From: Streptomyces sp. CG 926
GTDB taxonomy: Bacteria > Actinomycetota > Actinomycetes > Streptomycetales > Streptomycetaceae
NCBI RefSeq assembly: GCF_003148825.1
Contig: NZ_QGGZ01000009.1
Location: 248,001 to 312,000, forward strand
Length of the DNA: 64,000 bases
Direction of reading: 5' to 3'
Below the pieces are notes generated by a model. The model made no database searches and was not told the DNA's origin. It worked only from the letters and a program-made list of their open reading frames with translations. Position 1 is the first letter of the stretch. The number at the start of each line of letters is the position of its first letter. Position numbers and translations under genes: made by a program. Of this stretch, positions 24,718-35,547 are shown piece by piece.

Positions 24718-26466
24718 TTACTTCAGGCCGATGTTGAGGTAGTCGTACTGACCGCTCCACGCCGGGTTGGAGACCACGTTGGTGAGCTTGGGCGAGCGGT
24801 AGTGCAGGACCTTGAAGTAGGTCAGGGGGACGATGACCGCCTGGTCCATGACCTTCTTGTCGATCTCGCCGTAGACCTTCTCGCGGGCGGCGGAGTCGGT
24901 GTTGGCGATGTTGTCGTTCAGCATCTTGTTGATCTCGGGGTCGTTCAGCTGCGACAGGTTGGTGTTGCCCGTCTTGCTGATCGCGTCACCGTGGACGACC
25001 TGCTGGAGGAAGCCGAAGCCGCTCGGCCAGTCGGCGCCCCACTGCATCATCATGAGGCCGATCTTGTTGTCCTCGGTGAACTTCGGGACGCCCGCGTAGT
25101 CGCTGAAGTACTTGCCGGCCGGGAACTGCTGGATCTTGACCGTGATCCCGATCTTCTTCAGGGACGCCTGGATGGCCGTGGCCATGTCGACCTCGCCGGC
25201 GCGGTCGTTGCGCGCGGTGATGGTGGTCTCGAAGCCGTTCGGCTGGCCGCAGGCGGTCAGCGCGGCCTTGGCCTTGGCCTCGTCGCCCTTGTCATCGGGG
25301 GTCTTGTAGGTGTTGAAGTCCACGTGACCCGGGATGTCGGTCGGCAGGACGGTGCTGGCGATGGCGCCGCGGATCGGGCCACCGAAGGCCGTCTGCACCG
25401 ACACCTTGTCGATCGCGTACTGGACCGCCTTGCGGCACTCCACGTTGTCGAAGGGTGCCACCTTGGTGTTCATCGCCATGTAGACCAGGCGACCACCCTC
25501 GGCGTTGTCCGTGTTGGGGTCCTTCGAGGTCAGCAGCTCCGTCTGGGTCTGCTGGGCCACACCGTTACCGACGATGTCGATGTGGGTGTTGCCGGCCTTC
25601 AGGTTGGAGTCGATCGTCTCCTGGTTGACCTTCAGCTTGACGACGATCTTCTCCGGGAGCTGCTTGCGCAGCGGGTCCGTGGAGGCGTCCCAGTTGGGGT
25701 TGCGGACCAGGACGGCCTGCTTGTCGTGCTCGTAGCTCTCGAACATGTACGAGCCCGAGGAGACGATGTTCTTCACATAGTCCGCGCCGTTGTCCTTGGC
25801 CTTCGGCACGGGGGCCGACTGCGGGTTCGCCAGCAGGTAGTCGAACTCGGCGAACGGCTGCTTCAGCTTGAAGACGATCGTCTGGTCGTCGGGGGTCTCG
25901 ATGGACTGCAGCCCCGTGTCGGACTTGTCCTTGTACGGGCCCTCGTACGGGGTCTCGTTGTTCTTGAGGTACTGCGCGAGGTAGTTCGGGCCGTTGGAGT
26001 GCACGTCACGCGCGAAGTTGCTGCGCTCGACCGCGTACTTGACGTCCTTGGAGGTGACCAGGGAGCCGTCGCTGTACTTGACGCCCTTGCGCAGCTTGTA
26101 CGTCCAGGTCGCACCGCCGTCGCTCGGCGTACCGAGGCCCTCGGCGAGGTCCGGGACCACCTTGTTGCCCTCGGCGCCCGGGGCGGGCGCGAAGGTGGTC
26201 AGCGGACGGGCGTACAGGCGGCTGAAGTTGAAGACGAAGCCGTAGTACGTGTTGCCGGGGTCGAAGGAGTCGGGGGTGTCGGACGCCTCGTAGACGACCG
26301 TCCCGCCCTTCTTGTCCGAGACGTTGACCATGGCCTTGACGGCGGCGTTGGCGCCGGCCGACTTGTCGTCACCGCCGGTCTTGTCACCACCACTGCAGGC
26401 GGAGGCGGTGAGGGCGACGGTGATGGCGGCGGCAAGCACCGCGGCTGTTCTCGACCTGCTTCTCAT
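24718..26466 (-). CDS. Peptide ABC transporter substrate-binding lipoprotein
   Basis: A 582-residue extracytoplasmic solute-binding protein of the oligopeptide class. A lipoprotein signal is at the N-terminus with lipobox LTASAC (Cys24), followed by an Asp/Gly/Lys linker. Family motifs such as the conserved substrate-binding region with KLRKGVKYSDGS follow. It captures peptides and delivers them to the OppB/C permease. It lies second in the operon, after the OppC-type permease and before the hairpin. Confidence 0.95.
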   Translation of the reverse strand: MRSRSRTAAVLAAAITVALTASACSGGDKTGGDDKSAGANAAVKAMVNVSDKKGGTVVYEASDTPDSFDPGNTYYGFVFNFSRLYARPLTTFAPAPGAEGNKVVPDLAEGLGTPSDGGATWTYKLRKGVKYSDGSLVTSKDVKYAVERSNFARDVHSNGPNYLAQYLKNNETPYEGPYKDKSDTGLQSIETPDDQTIVFKLKQPFAEFDYLLANPQSAPVPKAKDNGADYVKNIVSSGSYMFESYEHDKQAVLVRNPNWDASTDPLRKQLPEKIVVKLKVNQETIDSNLKAGNTHIDIVGNGVAQQTQTELLTSKDPNTDNAEGGRLVYMAMNTKVAPFDNVECRKAVQYAIDKVSVQTAFGGPIRGAIASTVLPTDIPGHVDFNTYKTPDDKGDEAKAKAALTACGQPNGFETTITARNDRAGEVDMATAIQASLKKIGITVKIQQFPAGKYFSDYAGVPKFTEDNKIGLMMMQWGADWPSGFGFLQQVVHGDAISKTGNTNLSQLNDPEINKMLNDNIANTDSAAREKVYGEIDKKVMDQAVIVPLTYFKVLHYRSPKLTNVVSNPAWSGQYDYLNIGLK

Positions 26467-26544
26467 GGCGGAGTGATGCCCCCTGATTCGGAGTGATGGT
26501 GGGTACTGTCGGAGCCTCGGCCGGGTGCCCGAGGAACGGGAGGG

Positions 26545-27540
26545 TCAGCGCGAGCTCTTGGGGTCCAGGGCGTCGCGCAGACCGTCGCCGAGGAGGTTGA
26601 AGGCGAGCACGGTGACGAAGATCGCCATGCCCGGGACGACCATGAACATCGGGTCGACCTTGTAGTAGGCCACGGCGGAGCTGAGCATCCCGCCCCATGA
26701 GGCCTGCGGCGGCTGGATACCCACGCCGAGGAAGCTCAGGGAGGCCTCGAAGAGGATGTTGGTCGGGATGAGCAGCGTGGAGTAGACGAGGATCGGGGCC
26801 ACCAGGTTCGGCAGGAGCTCCCGGAAGACGATGAAGGGGCCGCGGGCTCCGAGGCTGCGGGCCGCGTCGACGAACTCCCGCTCGCGCAGCGACAGGGTCT
26901 GGCCGCGCACGATGCGTCCGATGTAGGGCCAGCTGAAGAAGCCGATCACGAAGATCAGCACGCTGATGTGCAGCGGCAGGCCGTCGAGGCCGAAGGCCCC
27001 GCCCTGGAGGGCGGCCGAGATGGAGATCGCGAAGAGCAGCAGCGGGAAGGCGAGGAAGGTGTCCATCATGCGGCTGATCACCGTGTCGGCCCAGCCTCCG
27101 TAGTACCCGGCGATGATGCCGAGCACGGAGCCGATGAACACCGAGACCACGGTCGATCCGAAGGCGACCAGCAGGGAGACCCAGGAGCCTTCCAGGATGC
27201 GGGTGGCGATGTCGCGGCCGAACTTCGGCTCCACGCCGAGCGGGTGCTCCCAGCTGATGCCGCCGAAGGAGCCGACGGGGGTGGCCAGGGAGGGGTCGAT
27301 GAGGTCCTGGTGCAGGGCGTCCGGGTCCAGCCCGAACATCCACTGGATCGGCTGCGAGAGCATGGCCAGCACCACGAGCAGCAGCACGACCAGGCCGCCG
27401 GCCAGCGCCACCTTGTCCCGCTTGAGTCTGATCCACGCGATACGGCCGAGCGAGCGCCCCTCGATCGCCTTTCGCGGAACCTCGGAGGTGGTCACGGCCT
27501 TCGGCTCGGCCGCGCTCATGTCCTGCAGTGGTGCCGTCAT
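26545..27540 (-). CDS. Peptide ABC transporter permease (OppC/DppC type)
   Basis: A 331-residue permease. An N-terminal OppC-type leader is visible (GRSLGRIAWIRLKRDKVALAGG), then six helices and the EAA loop in EFVDAARSLGARG. The start ATG follows GAGAGGGG at about 12 bp. It is the first gene of the cluster, so the operon promoter lies in 27541-27897. It forms the channel with the OppB-type permease. Confidence 0.94.
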   Translation of the reverse strand: MTAPLQDMSAAEPKAVTTSEVPRKAIEGRSLGRIAWIRLKRDKVALAGGLVVLLLVVLAMLSQPIQWMFGLDPDALHQDLIDPSLATPVGSFGGISWEHPLGVEPKFGRDIATRILEGSWVSLLVAFGSTVVSVFIGSVLGIIAGYYGGWADTVISRMMDTFLAFPLLLFAISISAALQGGAFGLDGLPLHISVLIFVIGFFSWPYIGRIVRGQTLSLREREFVDAARSLGARGPFIVFRELLPNLVAPILVYSTLLIPTNILFEASLSFLGVGIQPPQASWGGMLSSAVAYYKVDPMFMVVPGMAIFVTVLAFNLLGDGLRDALDPKSSR

Positions 27541-27967
27541 CGTGGTGGGACCCCTCTCGGCCGACGTCGGTCGGCCCATGCCCGCCGCTGCGGCGGCTTG
27601 GTTCAATCGGCGTCGCTGGTGGTGCGATTGGCACGAAATGTGCCGGAAGTGCACGTGAAGAGCTGGTGTTTGTGAGATGGACCGGCCTTCGGTGGGGTGG
27701 AGTCTTCAACGCCCTCTCAAGCGCCCGCCAGACCCCCCGGGGATGTGATGCGCAACCGTGATCTACGCCTACACCTTCCGTTATCCGAACCCCGGGATCT
27801 GTTGAGCGGTGAAACACCGCCCGTTCGGCACGGAACGGACATCCCCCCCAACTGCCCTTTCGGGTACGGATCCTGGGCGGATGCACCGGATACGCCGAAG
27901 GCCGCACCGATGGGGACCGGTGCGGCCTTCGAGACAGATTTCTCGGTATGCGGACAACGCGAACGCG
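27541..27967. other. 427-bp region: transporter promoter and SseB terminator
   Basis: No gene is supported; open frames here have no homology. It should carry the transporter operon promoter, reading left. A short inverted repeat GGCAC-GAAAT-GTGCC is at 27630-27644. The SseB terminator is at 27898-27929. Confidence 0.6.
27898..27929 (-). terminator. Terminator after the SseB gene
   Basis: Perfect 12-bp stem AAGGCCGCACCG / CGGTGCGGCCTT with an 8-nt loop, 38 bp past the stop of the SseB-family gene. Confidence 0.85.
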
Positions 27968-28741
27968 TCAGTAGGTCGGCGCCTGACCCTCGCGGTCGTA
28001 GAAGGGGCGGCTCTGGGCGCGCAGCCACATGGCGACGGGGTCGTGCTCGTCCCCGAGTGCGACCGTGCACACCGGGACACCTTCCGGGACCACCCCGACC
28101 GACTGCCGCATCATCTCCCGTACGGATTCCAGCGCGGGCGCGGAGGCGTCGTACAGGTCCAGCCCGACCGCCAGGTACGGGGAGCCGAGCGCGGGCTGCA
28201 CCCACGCGCGGCGCAGCGACCGCACGGCCGGGGTGCGGTGGGCGTGCTGGGTCAGCAGCCCGTAGAACTGCGGGAGCTCGATCGCCGGCTCGGACAGCCG
28301 CAGCGGGCCGGCCGGCATCCGGTCCAGGCCGGTGGCGATCCGGCGCAGGTCGGCCCAGGGCACGCCGAGGCCGCCGCCCTGGGCGTGCGGGTTGAGCCAC
28401 AGGCCCCAGCGGTCCGGGTACAGCGCTCGGGCGATGTCCCGCCCGGTGACCACCTCGTAGCCCCTGTTCCAGCCGCTGGCGGCCAGCTCCTGGGGGGAGG
28501 TGACGCAGGGCGCGTAACCGAGGCTCTCGACCTCCATGCCGCCGTACTGGGCGTCCGGGGAACCCGGCTGCCCCTGCCAGAGCAACATCCACAGCCGGCC
28601 CTCGGAGAGGGCGTGCAGGAGTGCCTCGTAACTCTCGTAGCGCCCGGGAGTCACCTGGCGCATCATGTGCTCGACCTGCCCGGCCGCGGCCGTGCCTGAC
28701 GCACTCACCCGGAACCCCTCTTCGTCCGCCCGTCGCTCCAC
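27968..28741 (-). CDS. SseB-family protein (enhanced serine sensitivity type)
   Basis: A 257-residue protein of the SseB family, named for the serine-sensitivity phenotype in E. coli. The family region is visible around LWMLLWQGQPG and VTSPQELAASGWNRGYEVVTG, and the SseB C-terminal part follows from about 160. The GTG start has GGAGGA upstream. It is the second of two neighbouring paralogues, 61 bp after the other, and sits next to a serine/glycine catabolic gene cluster. The molecular function is not established. Confidence 0.85.
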   Translation of the reverse strand: MERRADEEGFRVSASGTAAAGQVEHMMRQVTPGRYESYEALLHALSEGRLWMLLWQGQPGSPDAQYGGMEVESLGYAPCVTSPQELAASGWNRGYEVVTGRDIARALYPDRWGLWLNPHAQGGGLGVPWADLRRIATGLDRMPAGPLRLSEPAIELPQFYGLLTQHAHRTPAVRSLRRAWVQPALGSPYLAVGLDLYDASAPALESVREMMRQSVGVVPEGVPVCTVALGDEHDPVAMWLRAQSRPFYDREGQAPTY

Positions 28742-28802
28742 GCGTGTCCTCCGAACCGGCAGTCGCGCGTGCGGCCAGGAGATGTAACCAGCTTAAGCGG
28801 CC

Positions 28803-29534
28803 CTACGGCAGGTAGAAGGGGCGTACGCGCTCACGAATCCAGTCCGTGACCGGGTCCTGGGCGGCGTCCAGCAGGATCAACTGCACCGGCCACGGCGGCG
28901 GGACACGGGTCAGGGCCCGTCCGAGAGCCTCCATGGGCGCGCTCTGCATCTCGGGTTCCCATCCCACCAGGCGGACACCGACGAACAGCTGGGGCGCCCC
29001 GCCCTCGACACTGGCGAGGCAGCGGTACGCGGCGGCGACCACCCCGGTGGCGCGGAACTCCTCGGTGGCGGCGGCCAGGAAATCCACCGGGTCGTCCTGC
29101 CAGTCGGGCTCGTAGAGCCGGACCCGGCCGCCGGTGGCCGGGCCGTCGAGCGGGGTCCGCCCGGTGCGGCAGAGCTCCGCGACAGCGGGCGGCGGCAGCG
29201 GTACGCCGACGGCACCCTCGGGATTGAGGGCGATGCCGAGCTGCGGGGGCAGGCCACGGGCGAACTCGACGGCGGGAGCCACCGCGAAGTCCATGCCGGG
29301 GCCGACGCAGGCGAGGAACTGGGCCTCGGAGCTGTAGACGGGGACGTACGCCGCCCCGCCGATGTCCATGGTCGGCAGGTCGAGGCCGGCCGTCGTCGGG
29401 CCGCCGCCGGGCAGGGGGACCCACACCTGGCTGCGCCCGAGGACCTCCAGGATCCGCCCCCCGGCGTCCGGCTGCCCGAGCGCCGCCCCGAGCACCTGCT
29501 CCAGCTCATTCCCCGGCCAGCCGCTGCCCTGCAT
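28803..29534 (-). CDS. SseB-family protein, second paralogue
   Basis: A 243-residue SseB homologue. It opens MQGSGWPGNELEQVLGAALGQ, with LYEPDWQDDPVDFLAAATEE toward the C-terminal domain. It differs clearly in sequence from the downstream copy but ends in the same way (WIRERVRPFYLP here, WLRAQSRPFYDREG there). The two are probably one operon. Proximity to gcvT, glyA and sdaA suggests a role in serine or glycine tolerance; this is inference. Confidence 0.85.
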   Translation of the reverse strand: MQGSGWPGNELEQVLGAALGQPDAGGRILEVLGRSQVWVPLPGGGPTTAGLDLPTMDIGGAAYVPVYSSEAQFLACVGPGMDFAVAPAVEFARGLPPQLGIALNPEGAVGVPLPPPAVAELCRTGRTPLDGPATGGRVRLYEPDWQDDPVDFLAAATEEFRATGVVAAAYRCLASVEGGAPQLFVGVRLVGWEPEMQSAPMEALGRALTRVPPPWPVQLILLDAAQDPVTDWIRERVRPFYLP

Positions 29535-29654
29535 CTGCCCCTGCCCCTGTCCTGTTGTCCCGCGTGTCCCGCGTGTCGACCCGCAGGGTACCGGCCTCGC
29601 GGGCGCCGCGGCGTCGCCGGGGTCCGGGGGCCGACAGCGGCGCCGCGGCCGGAC

Positions 29655-30329
29655 TCAGGCCGTGAAGGCGATGCGGGAAACCGTCGCGGCCGAGCGGCGG
29701 TCCAGGAGGGTCACCGAGGCGCACCCGGCGGGCGGCCGGCCCGCCTCGGCCTCGCGCAGCAGCCGGGTCACCGCGCCGCGGTGGCGGGCGAAGGCGTAGG
29801 CGGAGACCCCGCGGCCGCGCGCGGCCTGCCCGGAGAGGGCCTCCTCGGGGCTGCTGTCCAGCAGGAGCAGGTGCAGCGCCCGTCCCCGGCGGCGCGCCGC
29901 GGCCGCCAGCAGGCCGCGTACCCAGGACTGCGTGCCGCAGTCGTGGACGACCACGGAGGCCCCGGAGCGCAGCATCCGCCACAGCCCCCAGTAGTGCGCG
30001 GCGCGCACCAGCGGCCGGTACACCGCGTACGGCAGCGCCGCGGGCATGCGGCGCTCCCAGGCCTCGCGGGTGTCCTGGGAGTCCACCGCGCCGCCCTCGG
30101 CGGCCGCCCGCTTGATCAGCGTGCTCTTGCCGCCGCCGGGCAGACCGGACACCACGACGATGTCACCGGCCGCGAAGCCGAGCCGCCGCGGGGCGTGCGC
30201 GGCCGGTCCGCGCAGGTCGCGTACGAGGCCGAGGCCGGTGTCGGCGGTCCCCCCGCGCCCGCGCGCGCCGCGCTGCGTCGGCACCGCCTCCACGGTTCCC
30301 GTCGTCGTCACCACTCCGAATCTCCGCAC
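29655..30329 (-). CDS. P-loop NTPase/kinase-like ATP-binding protein
   Basis: A 224-residue protein with one P-loop domain. Walker A is SGLPGGGKST. The rest matches the zeta-toxin or small-molecule-kinase style AAA_33 group only loosely (VVVHDCGTQSWVRG, LHLLLLDSSPEEAL). The GTG start follows a strong GGGGGAGG 8 bp upstream. The N-terminal 45 residues are rich in Arg, Gly and Ala and likely disordered. Substrate unknown. It is divergent from the glycine-riboswitch gcvT operon. Confidence 0.75.
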   Translation of the reverse strand: MRRFGVVTTTGTVEAVPTQRGARGRGGTADTGLGLVRDLRGPAAHAPRRLGFAAGDIVVVSGLPGGGKSTLIKRAAAEGGAVDSQDTREAWERRMPAALPYAVYRPLVRAAHYWGLWRMLRSGASVVVHDCGTQSWVRGLLAAAARRRGRALHLLLLDSSPEEALSGQAARGRGVSAYAFARHRGAVTRLLREAEAGRPPAGCASVTLLDRRSAATVSRIAFTA

Positions 30330-30522
30330 AGTGTTCGCCTCCCCCGATTCGGGTCACGAGGACCCTTGCCCACTGAGTGTAAAGAGACGGTAATCCGGCG
30401 GCCCCGGTTCCGGTCGGACCCTTCGGAGGGCCGTACGAACTTTCGGACCCCGCCGCCCGGTCTCGGGCATGGCGTGCAATGATGTGCGCCATCTGGACCA
30501 ACTGCATACCGGCCGCTTGAAT
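30330..30522. other. Divergent promoter region of gcvT and the P-loop gene
   Basis: About 190 bp with no gene. It must hold the promoter of the gcvT leader RNA reading right and the promoter of the P-loop gene reading left. I cannot assign -35/-10 boxes with confidence. Confidence 0.5.
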
Positions 30523-30750
30523 CCGCGCGGGAGAGTCCCGGCACGCCGCAAGGCCGTGCGCGGGCGCCGAAGGAGCAAGAACCTCCCTTGAATCTCTCAG
30601 GCCCCGTACCGCGTGGATGAGGCAGATCTGAAAAGCGAGCTGCTGCGCAGCTCCACCCAAGGTGCAAGTCGATGAGAAGAACCGGCGATCGATCGATCGG
30701 CGGAACTCTCGGCGAACCTCTCAGGTTCCGATGACAGATGGGGAGGAACG
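30523..30750 (+). ncRNA. Tandem glycine riboswitch upstream of gcvT
   Basis: Two aptamers. The first (about 30523-30635) has GCGGGAGAG, then GCCGAAGGAGCAA, TCTCTCAGGCCCCGTACCG and GGATGAGGCAGATCTGAAAA. The second (about 30640-30750) has CCAAGGTGCAAG, a stem with a gatcgatcgatcg tip, and CCTCTCAGGTTCCGATGACAGATGGGGAGG. It ends 46 bp before the gcvT start. Family members switch on glycine cleavage when glycine is high. Confidence 0.9.
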
Positions 30751-30796
30751 TCCTCGTCATGTCATGTCGATGCCCTGGGACCCGGGAGCCACACCC

Positions 30797-31912
30797 ATGA
30801 GCACTGCCCCCCGCCTGACCGCCCTCGATGCGCTGCACCGCTCGCTCGGTGCGACCATGACCGATTTCGCGGGCTGGGACATGCCGCTGCGGTACGCCAG
30901 CGAGCGCGACGAGCACAACGCCGTACGGACCAAGGCCGGTCTCTTCGACCTCTCCCACATGGGCGAGATCACGCTGACCGGCCCGGAGGCCGTCAAGGCC
31001 CTGGACTACGCGCTGGTGGGCAACATCTCCACCGTCGGCGTCGGCCGCGCCCGCTACACGCACATCTGTCAGGAGGACGGCGGGATCGTCGACGACCTGA
31101 TCGTCTACCGCCTCGGCGAGACCGAGTACATGGTCGTCGCCAACGCCTCCAACGCCCAGGTGGTCCTGGACGCCCTGACCGAGCGCGCCGCCGGCTTCGA
31201 CACCGAGGTCCGCGACGACCGCGACGCGTACGCGCTCCTCGCGGTGCAGGGCCCCGAGTCCCCCGGCATCCTGGCGTCCCTGACCGACGCCGACCTGGAC
31301 GGCCTGAAGTACTACGCCGGCCTGCCGGGCACCGTCGCGGGCGTGCCCGCGCTGATCGCGCGTACGGGCTACACGGGCGAGGACGGCTTCGAGCTGTTCG
31401 TGGCTCCCGAGCACGCCGTGGAGCTGTGGCAGGCGCTGACCAAGGCGGGCGAGGGCGTCGGCCTGGTCCCGGCCGGCCTGTCCTGCCGTGACACCCTGCG
31501 CCTGGAAGCGGGCATGCCGCTGTACGGGCACGAGCTGACCACCTCCCTCACCCCGTTCGACGCGGGTCTGGGCCGGGTCGTGAAGTTCGAGAAGGAGGGG
31601 GACTTCGTCGGCCGCGCCGCGCTGGAGGCCGCCGCCGAGCGCGCCGCCACCAACCCCCCGCGCAAGCTGGTCGGTCTGATCGCCGAGGGCCGCCGCGTCC
31701 CGCGCGCCGGGTTCCCGGTCGTCGCCGACGGCCAGGTCATCGGCGAGGTCACCTCCGGCGCCCCGTCCCCGACGCTGGGCAAGCCGCTCGCGATGGCGTA
31801 CGTGGACGCGGCGCACGCCGCGCCCGGCACGTCCGGCGTCGGCGTCGACATTCGCGGTACGCATGAGCCCTACGAGGTCGTGGCGCTGCCGTTCTACAAG
31901 CGGCAGAAGTAG
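30797..31912 (+). CDS. gcvT: Aminomethyltransferase, glycine cleavage T protein
   Basis: A 371-residue T-protein. It releases ammonia from the aminomethyl-lipoyl arm of GcvH and passes the C1 unit to tetrahydrofolate as 5,10-methylene-THF. It starts MSTAPRLTALDALHRSLG and has the family motifs GWDMPLRY, GLFDLSHMGEI and ARTGYTGEDGFELF. The ATG at 30797 follows GGGAG; in-frame upstream starts at 30770 and 30764 have no homology. It is the first gene after the riboswitch and 101 bp before gcvH. Confidence 0.96.
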   Translation: MSTAPRLTALDALHRSLGATMTDFAGWDMPLRYASERDEHNAVRTKAGLFDLSHMGEITLTGPEAVKALDYALVGNISTVGVGRARYTHICQEDGGIVDDLIVYRLGETEYMVVANASNAQVVLDALTERAAGFDTEVRDDRDAYALLAVQGPESPGILASLTDADLDGLKYYAGLPGTVAGVPALIARTGYTGEDGFELFVAPEHAVELWQALTKAGEGVGLVPAGLSCRDTLRLEAGMPLYGHELTTSLTPFDAGLGRVVKFEKEGDFVGRAALEAAAERAATNPPRKLVGLIAEGRRVPRAGFPVVADGQVIGEVTSGAPSPTLGKPLAMAYVDAAHAAPGTSGVGVDIRGTHEPYEVVALPFYKRQK

Positions 31913-32013
31913 CCCCACGCACCACGTCCGCCGTCCGGAAACCCGTACGGCGCCGTCTCAGTACCCAAGACCGCAGTTCGTATCCACTCCCCCGCATCCA
32001 GGAGAATCAGGTC

Positions 32014-32397
32014 ATGAGCAACCCCCAGCAGCTGCGTTACACCAAGGAGCACGAGTGGCTGTCGGACGCCGTCGACGGCGTCGCGACGGTCGGCATCACG
32101 GAGTTCGCGGCCAACGCGCTCGGTGACGTCGTCTACGCCCAGCTCCCCGCGGTCGGCGACACCGTGACCGAGGGCGAGACCTGTGGCGAGCTGGAGTCGA
32201 CCAAGTCGGTCAGCGACCTGTACTCCCCCGTCTCCGGTGAGGTCGTCGAGGCCAACCAGGACGTCGTGGACGACCCCGCGCTCGTCAACACCGCCCCCTT
32301 CGAGGGCGGCTGGCTCTTCAAGGTGCGTCTCTCGGACGAGCCGAAGGACGTCCTCTCGGCCGACGAGTACGCGGCGCTCACCCACTCCGACAACTGA
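32014..32397 (+). CDS. gcvH: Glycine cleavage system H protein
   Basis: A 127-residue carrier protein whose lipoyl-lysine arm shuttles the aminomethyl group between P, T and L proteins. The lipoylated lysine is Lys64 in GELESTKSVSDLYSP. The ATG follows AGGAGA. It is in the gcvT-glyA operon, 16 bp before glyA. The P protein (gcvP) is not in the window and must be elsewhere. Confidence 0.97.
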   Translation: MSNPQQLRYTKEHEWLSDAVDGVATVGITEFAANALGDVVYAQLPAVGDTVTEGETCGELESTKSVSDLYSPVSGEVVEANQDVVDDPALVNTAPFEGGWLFKVRLSDEPKDVLSADEYAALTHSDN

Positions 32398-32413
32398 CAC
32401 CCCAGGGATCAAG

Positions 32414-33670
32414 ATGTCTGTGCTGAACACGCCCCTCCACGAGCTCGACCCGGACGTCGCCGCCGCCGTCGACGCCGAGCTCGTTCGCCAGCAGTCCACC
32501 CTGGAAATGATCGCGTCGGAGAACTTCGCTCCGGTCGCCGTCATGGAGGCCCAGGGCTCGGTCCTGACCAACAAGTACGCCGAGGGCTACCCGGGCCGCC
32601 GTTACTACGGTGGCTGCGAGCACGTCGACGTGGTCGAGCAGATCGCGATCGACCGCATCAAGGCGCTGTTCGGCGCCGAGGCCGCGAACGTCCAGCCGCA
32701 CTCCGGTGCGCAGGCCAACGCCGCCGCGATGTTCGCGCTGCTGAAGCCGGGCGACACCATCATGGGCCTGAACCTGGCCCACGGCGGTCACCTGACCCAC
32801 GGCATGAAGATCAACTTCTCCGGCAAGCTCTACAACGTGGTCCCGTACCACGTCGACGAGACCGGCGAGGTCGACATGGCCGAGGTCGAGCGCCTCGCCA
32901 AGGAGTCCAAGCCGCAGCTGATCGTCGCCGGCTGGTCCGCCTACCCGCGCCAGCTGGACTTCGCCGCCTTCCGCCGCATCGCGGACGAGGTCGGCGCGTA
33001 CCTGATGGTCGACATGGCGCACTTCGCCGGCCTGGTCGCCGCGGGTCTGCACCCGAACCCGGTGCCGCACGCCCACGTCGTCACCACCACCACGCACAAG
33101 ACCCTCGGCGGTCCGCGCGGCGGTGTGATCCTGTCGACGCAGGAGCTGGCCAAGAAGATCAACTCCGCGGTCTTCCCCGGTCAGCAGGGCGGCCCGCTGG
33201 AGCACGTGATCGCGGCCAAGGCCGTCTCCTTCAAGGTCGCGGCCTCGCCCGAGTTCAAGGAGCGCCAGGAGCGCACCCTGGAGGGTGCGAAGATCCTCGC
33301 CGCCCGCCTGGTCCAGGACGACGTCAAGGCCGTGGGCGTGGACGTCCTCACCGGTGGCACCGACGTGCACCTGGTCCTGGTCGACCTGCGCAACTCGGAG
33401 CTGGACGGTCAGCAGGCCGAGGACCGCCTCCACGAGGTGGGCATCACGGTCAACCGCAACGCCATCCCGAACGACCCGCGGCCGCCGATGGTCACCTCGG
33501 GTCTGCGGATCGGTACGCCGGCGCTGGCCACCCGCGGTTTCGACGCCGAGGCCTTCACCGAGGTCGCCGAGATCATCGCGCAGGCGCTGAAGCCCGCGTA
33601 CGACCGCGAGGCCCTGAAGGCGCGCGTCTCCGCGCTCGCCGCGAAGTTCCCGCTGTACCCGACGCTCTAA
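32414..33670 (+). CDS. glyA: Serine hydroxymethyltransferase
   Basis: A 418-residue PLP enzyme that interconverts serine and glycine with THF. The PLP lysine is Lys229 in VVTTTTHKTLGG. The start ATG follows CCAGGGATCAAG. It turns glycine-cleavage methylene-THF plus glycine into serine, linking gcvT/gcvH to the serine dehydratase downstream. It ends at a strong terminator, so sdaA is separately expressed. Confidence 0.97.
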   Translation: MSVLNTPLHELDPDVAAAVDAELVRQQSTLEMIASENFAPVAVMEAQGSVLTNKYAEGYPGRRYYGGCEHVDVVEQIAIDRIKALFGAEAANVQPHSGAQANAAAMFALLKPGDTIMGLNLAHGGHLTHGMKINFSGKLYNVVPYHVDETGEVDMAEVERLAKESKPQLIVAGWSAYPRQLDFAAFRRIADEVGAYLMVDMAHFAGLVAAGLHPNPVPHAHVVTTTTHKTLGGPRGGVILSTQELAKKINSAVFPGQQGGPLEHVIAAKAVSFKVAASPEFKERQERTLEGAKILAARLVQDDVKAVGVDVLTGGTDVHLVLVDLRNSELDGQQAEDRLHEVGITVNRNAIPNDPRPPMVTSGLRIGTPALATRGFDAEAFTEVAEIIAQALKPAYDREALKARVSALAAKFPLYPTL

Positions 33671-34029
33671 CCGGCGTCCGGCCGACGGCCACGGAAGGGC
33701 CCGGCCTTGTCACCGCACAGGCCGGGCCCTTCTCATGACCGGAGCCGCAGACCGCTCGCCCCGGTCCCGGTGGGCTCGCACCCCCGCCTTCCACCTACGA
33801 GCGACCGCGGCGCCCCGCACCGGCGCCCGCCTCGCCCCGGTCCGCAGCGGGCCGGTCGATCGCCCGGCCGGCACCCGGCCGACCCGTCCGCGTAATCCTT
33901 CCCACCTCGTCCGGCTGCCGAGGCGTTCACCTCGTCGCGTTAAGCTCGTCTGCCGGACAAAATCCGAATAATCCACTTCTCCTCTCCTGCCCCCTCCCAC
34001 CCCACGAGCAGACAAGGGAGTCCGCCACC
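33671..34029. other. 359-bp gap between glyA and sdaA
   Basis: Holds the glyA terminator (33694-33732) and the sdaA promoter and leader. No small gene is supported. Immediately upstream of sdaA, from about 33930, the sequence becomes C- and T-rich (cctctcctgccccctccc). Confidence 0.6.
33694..33732 (+). terminator. Terminator after glyA
   Basis: Perfect 14-bp stem GAAGGGCCCGGCCT / AGGCCGGGCCCTTC with an 11-nt loop, 23 bp past the glyA stop. Confidence 0.9.
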
Positions 34030-35412
<1,383 letters not shown>

Positions 35413-35430
35413 CCCGCACCGCGTGACACG

Positions 35431-35462
35431 AGAAGGGCCCGGCGCGTGCGCCGGGCCCTTCT
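35431..35462 (+). terminator. Terminator after sdaA
   Basis: Perfect 15-bp stem AGAAGGGCCCGGCGC / GCGCCGGGCCCTTCT (with an effective loop of about 4 nt), 18 bp past the sdaA stop. Confidence 0.9.
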
Positions 35463-35547
35463 TCGTCCGGAACCGGAACCACCGTGTCCAAGAGGGCGTC
35501 CTAGGCTGTGCCACCCGTCCCCGTCTCTCGAGAATCGAGGGGACAAC

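Noticed and set aside
30308..31918. Long minus-strand frame opposite gcvT
   Set aside because: Antisense shadow of gcvT and the riboswitch; no homology.
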